NCBI GenBank assembly: GCA_030951095.1
Contig: JAUZQI010000159.1
Location: 1 to 5,317 of the forward strand
DNA: 5,317 nucleotides
Source: Mariprofundus sp.
GTDB taxonomy: Bacteria; Pseudomonadota; Zetaproteobacteria; Mariprofundales; Mariprofundaceae
Direction of reading: 5' to 3'
The notes below the pieces were generated by a model. It was not told the origin of the DNA and ran no database searches. It saw nothing but the letters and a program-made list of their open reading frames with translations. Position 1 is the stretch's first letter. Each line of letters begins with the position of its first letter. Shown here piece after piece: positions 4,998 through 5,317 of this stretch. The position numbers and the translations under genes were made by a program.

Positions 4998-5317
4998 CAC
5001 TAACTACTCAGCAGACCTGAAATCACTGGATCTGATTTCAGCACTGTTGTTGCATATCGCGGTATTCGCTGTGATAGGTGTGCTCATGTATTGGCAACAG
5101 CAACACAGGCCAAGCGAACCGCTGAAACGCATCGAAGTAATGATGATTTCCGCCAAGGAACTTGCCAAACTGGAACAGCAGGCACGGAACAGACCGAAGC
5201 CGATAAAACATGCCAAACCGAAAAAAATCAAGCCGAAACCCAAGCTTGTTAAAGCCCCGAAGCCAAAACCTCCGGTGGCCAAACCGGTCGTGAAAATTAA
5301 ACCGAAGCCAGTTCCTA
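4975..5317 (+). CDS. tolA: TolA/TonB-like energy-transducing membrane protein, 5' part only
   Basis: The frame after tolR encodes a protein that continues past the window; 114 residues are visible from the proposed TTG start. A short polar N terminus is followed by one hydrophobic helix at about 20-40 (LISALLLHIAVFAVIGVLMYW), then a charged segment and, from residue 73, a Lys-Pro-rich stretch (RPKPIKHAKPKKIKPKPK and on). This is the topology of TolA and TonB: a membrane anchor that engages TolQR and a long periplasmic linker. Position after tolQR makes TolA the natural call. The KP-rich linker looks more TonB-like than the Ala/Lys/Glu helical domain of E. coli TolA. H27 fits the conserved membrane histidine, but the serine is five residues before it rather than four. 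The C-terminal domain, which would settle the name, is outside the window. Confidence 0.8.
   Translation, partial: MSLSRAANTNYSADLKSLDLISALLLHIAVFAVIGVLMYWQQQHRPSEPLKRIEVMMISAKELAKLEQQARNRPKPIKHAKPKKIKPKPKLVKAPKPKPPVAKPVVKIKPKPVP

Noticed and set aside
5086..5088. ATG start for tolA
   Set aside because: It lies within the membrane helix and would remove the anchor that defines the protein.

Overview
The window is a 5.3-kb piece of a Gram-negative proteobacterial chromosome. It carries a compact run of plus-strand genes: yebC - ruvC - ruvA - ruvB - ybgC - tolQ - tolR - tolA (the last cut by the window end). This order joins the Holliday-junction resolution genes to the Tol-Pal envelope genes and is well known from gammaproteobacteria such as Pseudomonas and from related lineages. 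The Tol-Pal genes imply an outer membrane. The exact lineage cannot be fixed from the sequence. Some RuvA and RuvB details differ from the enteric proteins, so a non-enteric gammaproteobacterium or a zetaproteobacterium-like organism are both possible.

Layout. Positions 1-408 are AT-rich and hold no convincing complete gene. They contain a possible start of a divergent minus-strand gene at the edge, a short direct repeat and dyads in a TATA-rich block, and a weak extended -10 promoter candidate just before yebC. yebC (409-1164) encodes a YebC/TACO1 family factor. ruvC (1183-1671) encodes the resolvase with all four acidic catalytic residues. ruvA (1811-2380) and ruvB (2380-3438) encode the branch-migration complex. 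ybgC (3435-3854) encodes a hotdog thioesterase. tolQ (3864-4553), tolR (4581-4997) and tolA (from about 4975) encode the inner-membrane part of the Tol machine. tolB and pal would be expected just beyond the window.

The genes are packed for coupled translation: ruvA/ruvB overlap by 1 base, ruvB/ybgC by 4, the ybgC stop lies in the tolQ Shine-Dalgarno, and tolA starts inside tolR. The exception is the 139-base gap between ruvC and ruvA. It is filled by three strong perfect hairpins plus a weaker GC-rich one, and it also carries an unbroken 48-codon reading frame whose GTG overlaps the ruvC stop and whose TGA overlaps the ruvA ATG. The segments at the two ends of the gap are near copies of each other (GGAGA...AAACA(g)TGATA). 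This suggests that an ancestral overlapping ruvC/ruvA junction was duplicated or split by a palindromic insert of about 143 bp. This is the part of the window most worth a second look.

Functionally, RuvA binds the four-way junction, RuvB drives branch migration and RuvC cuts. TolQ-TolR form a proton-driven motor in the inner membrane that acts through TolA on TolB-Pal to constrict the outer membrane at division. YbgC sits with Tol by conserved synteny and acts on acyl-thioesters. YebC is a translation or regulatory factor that often neighbours ruvC.
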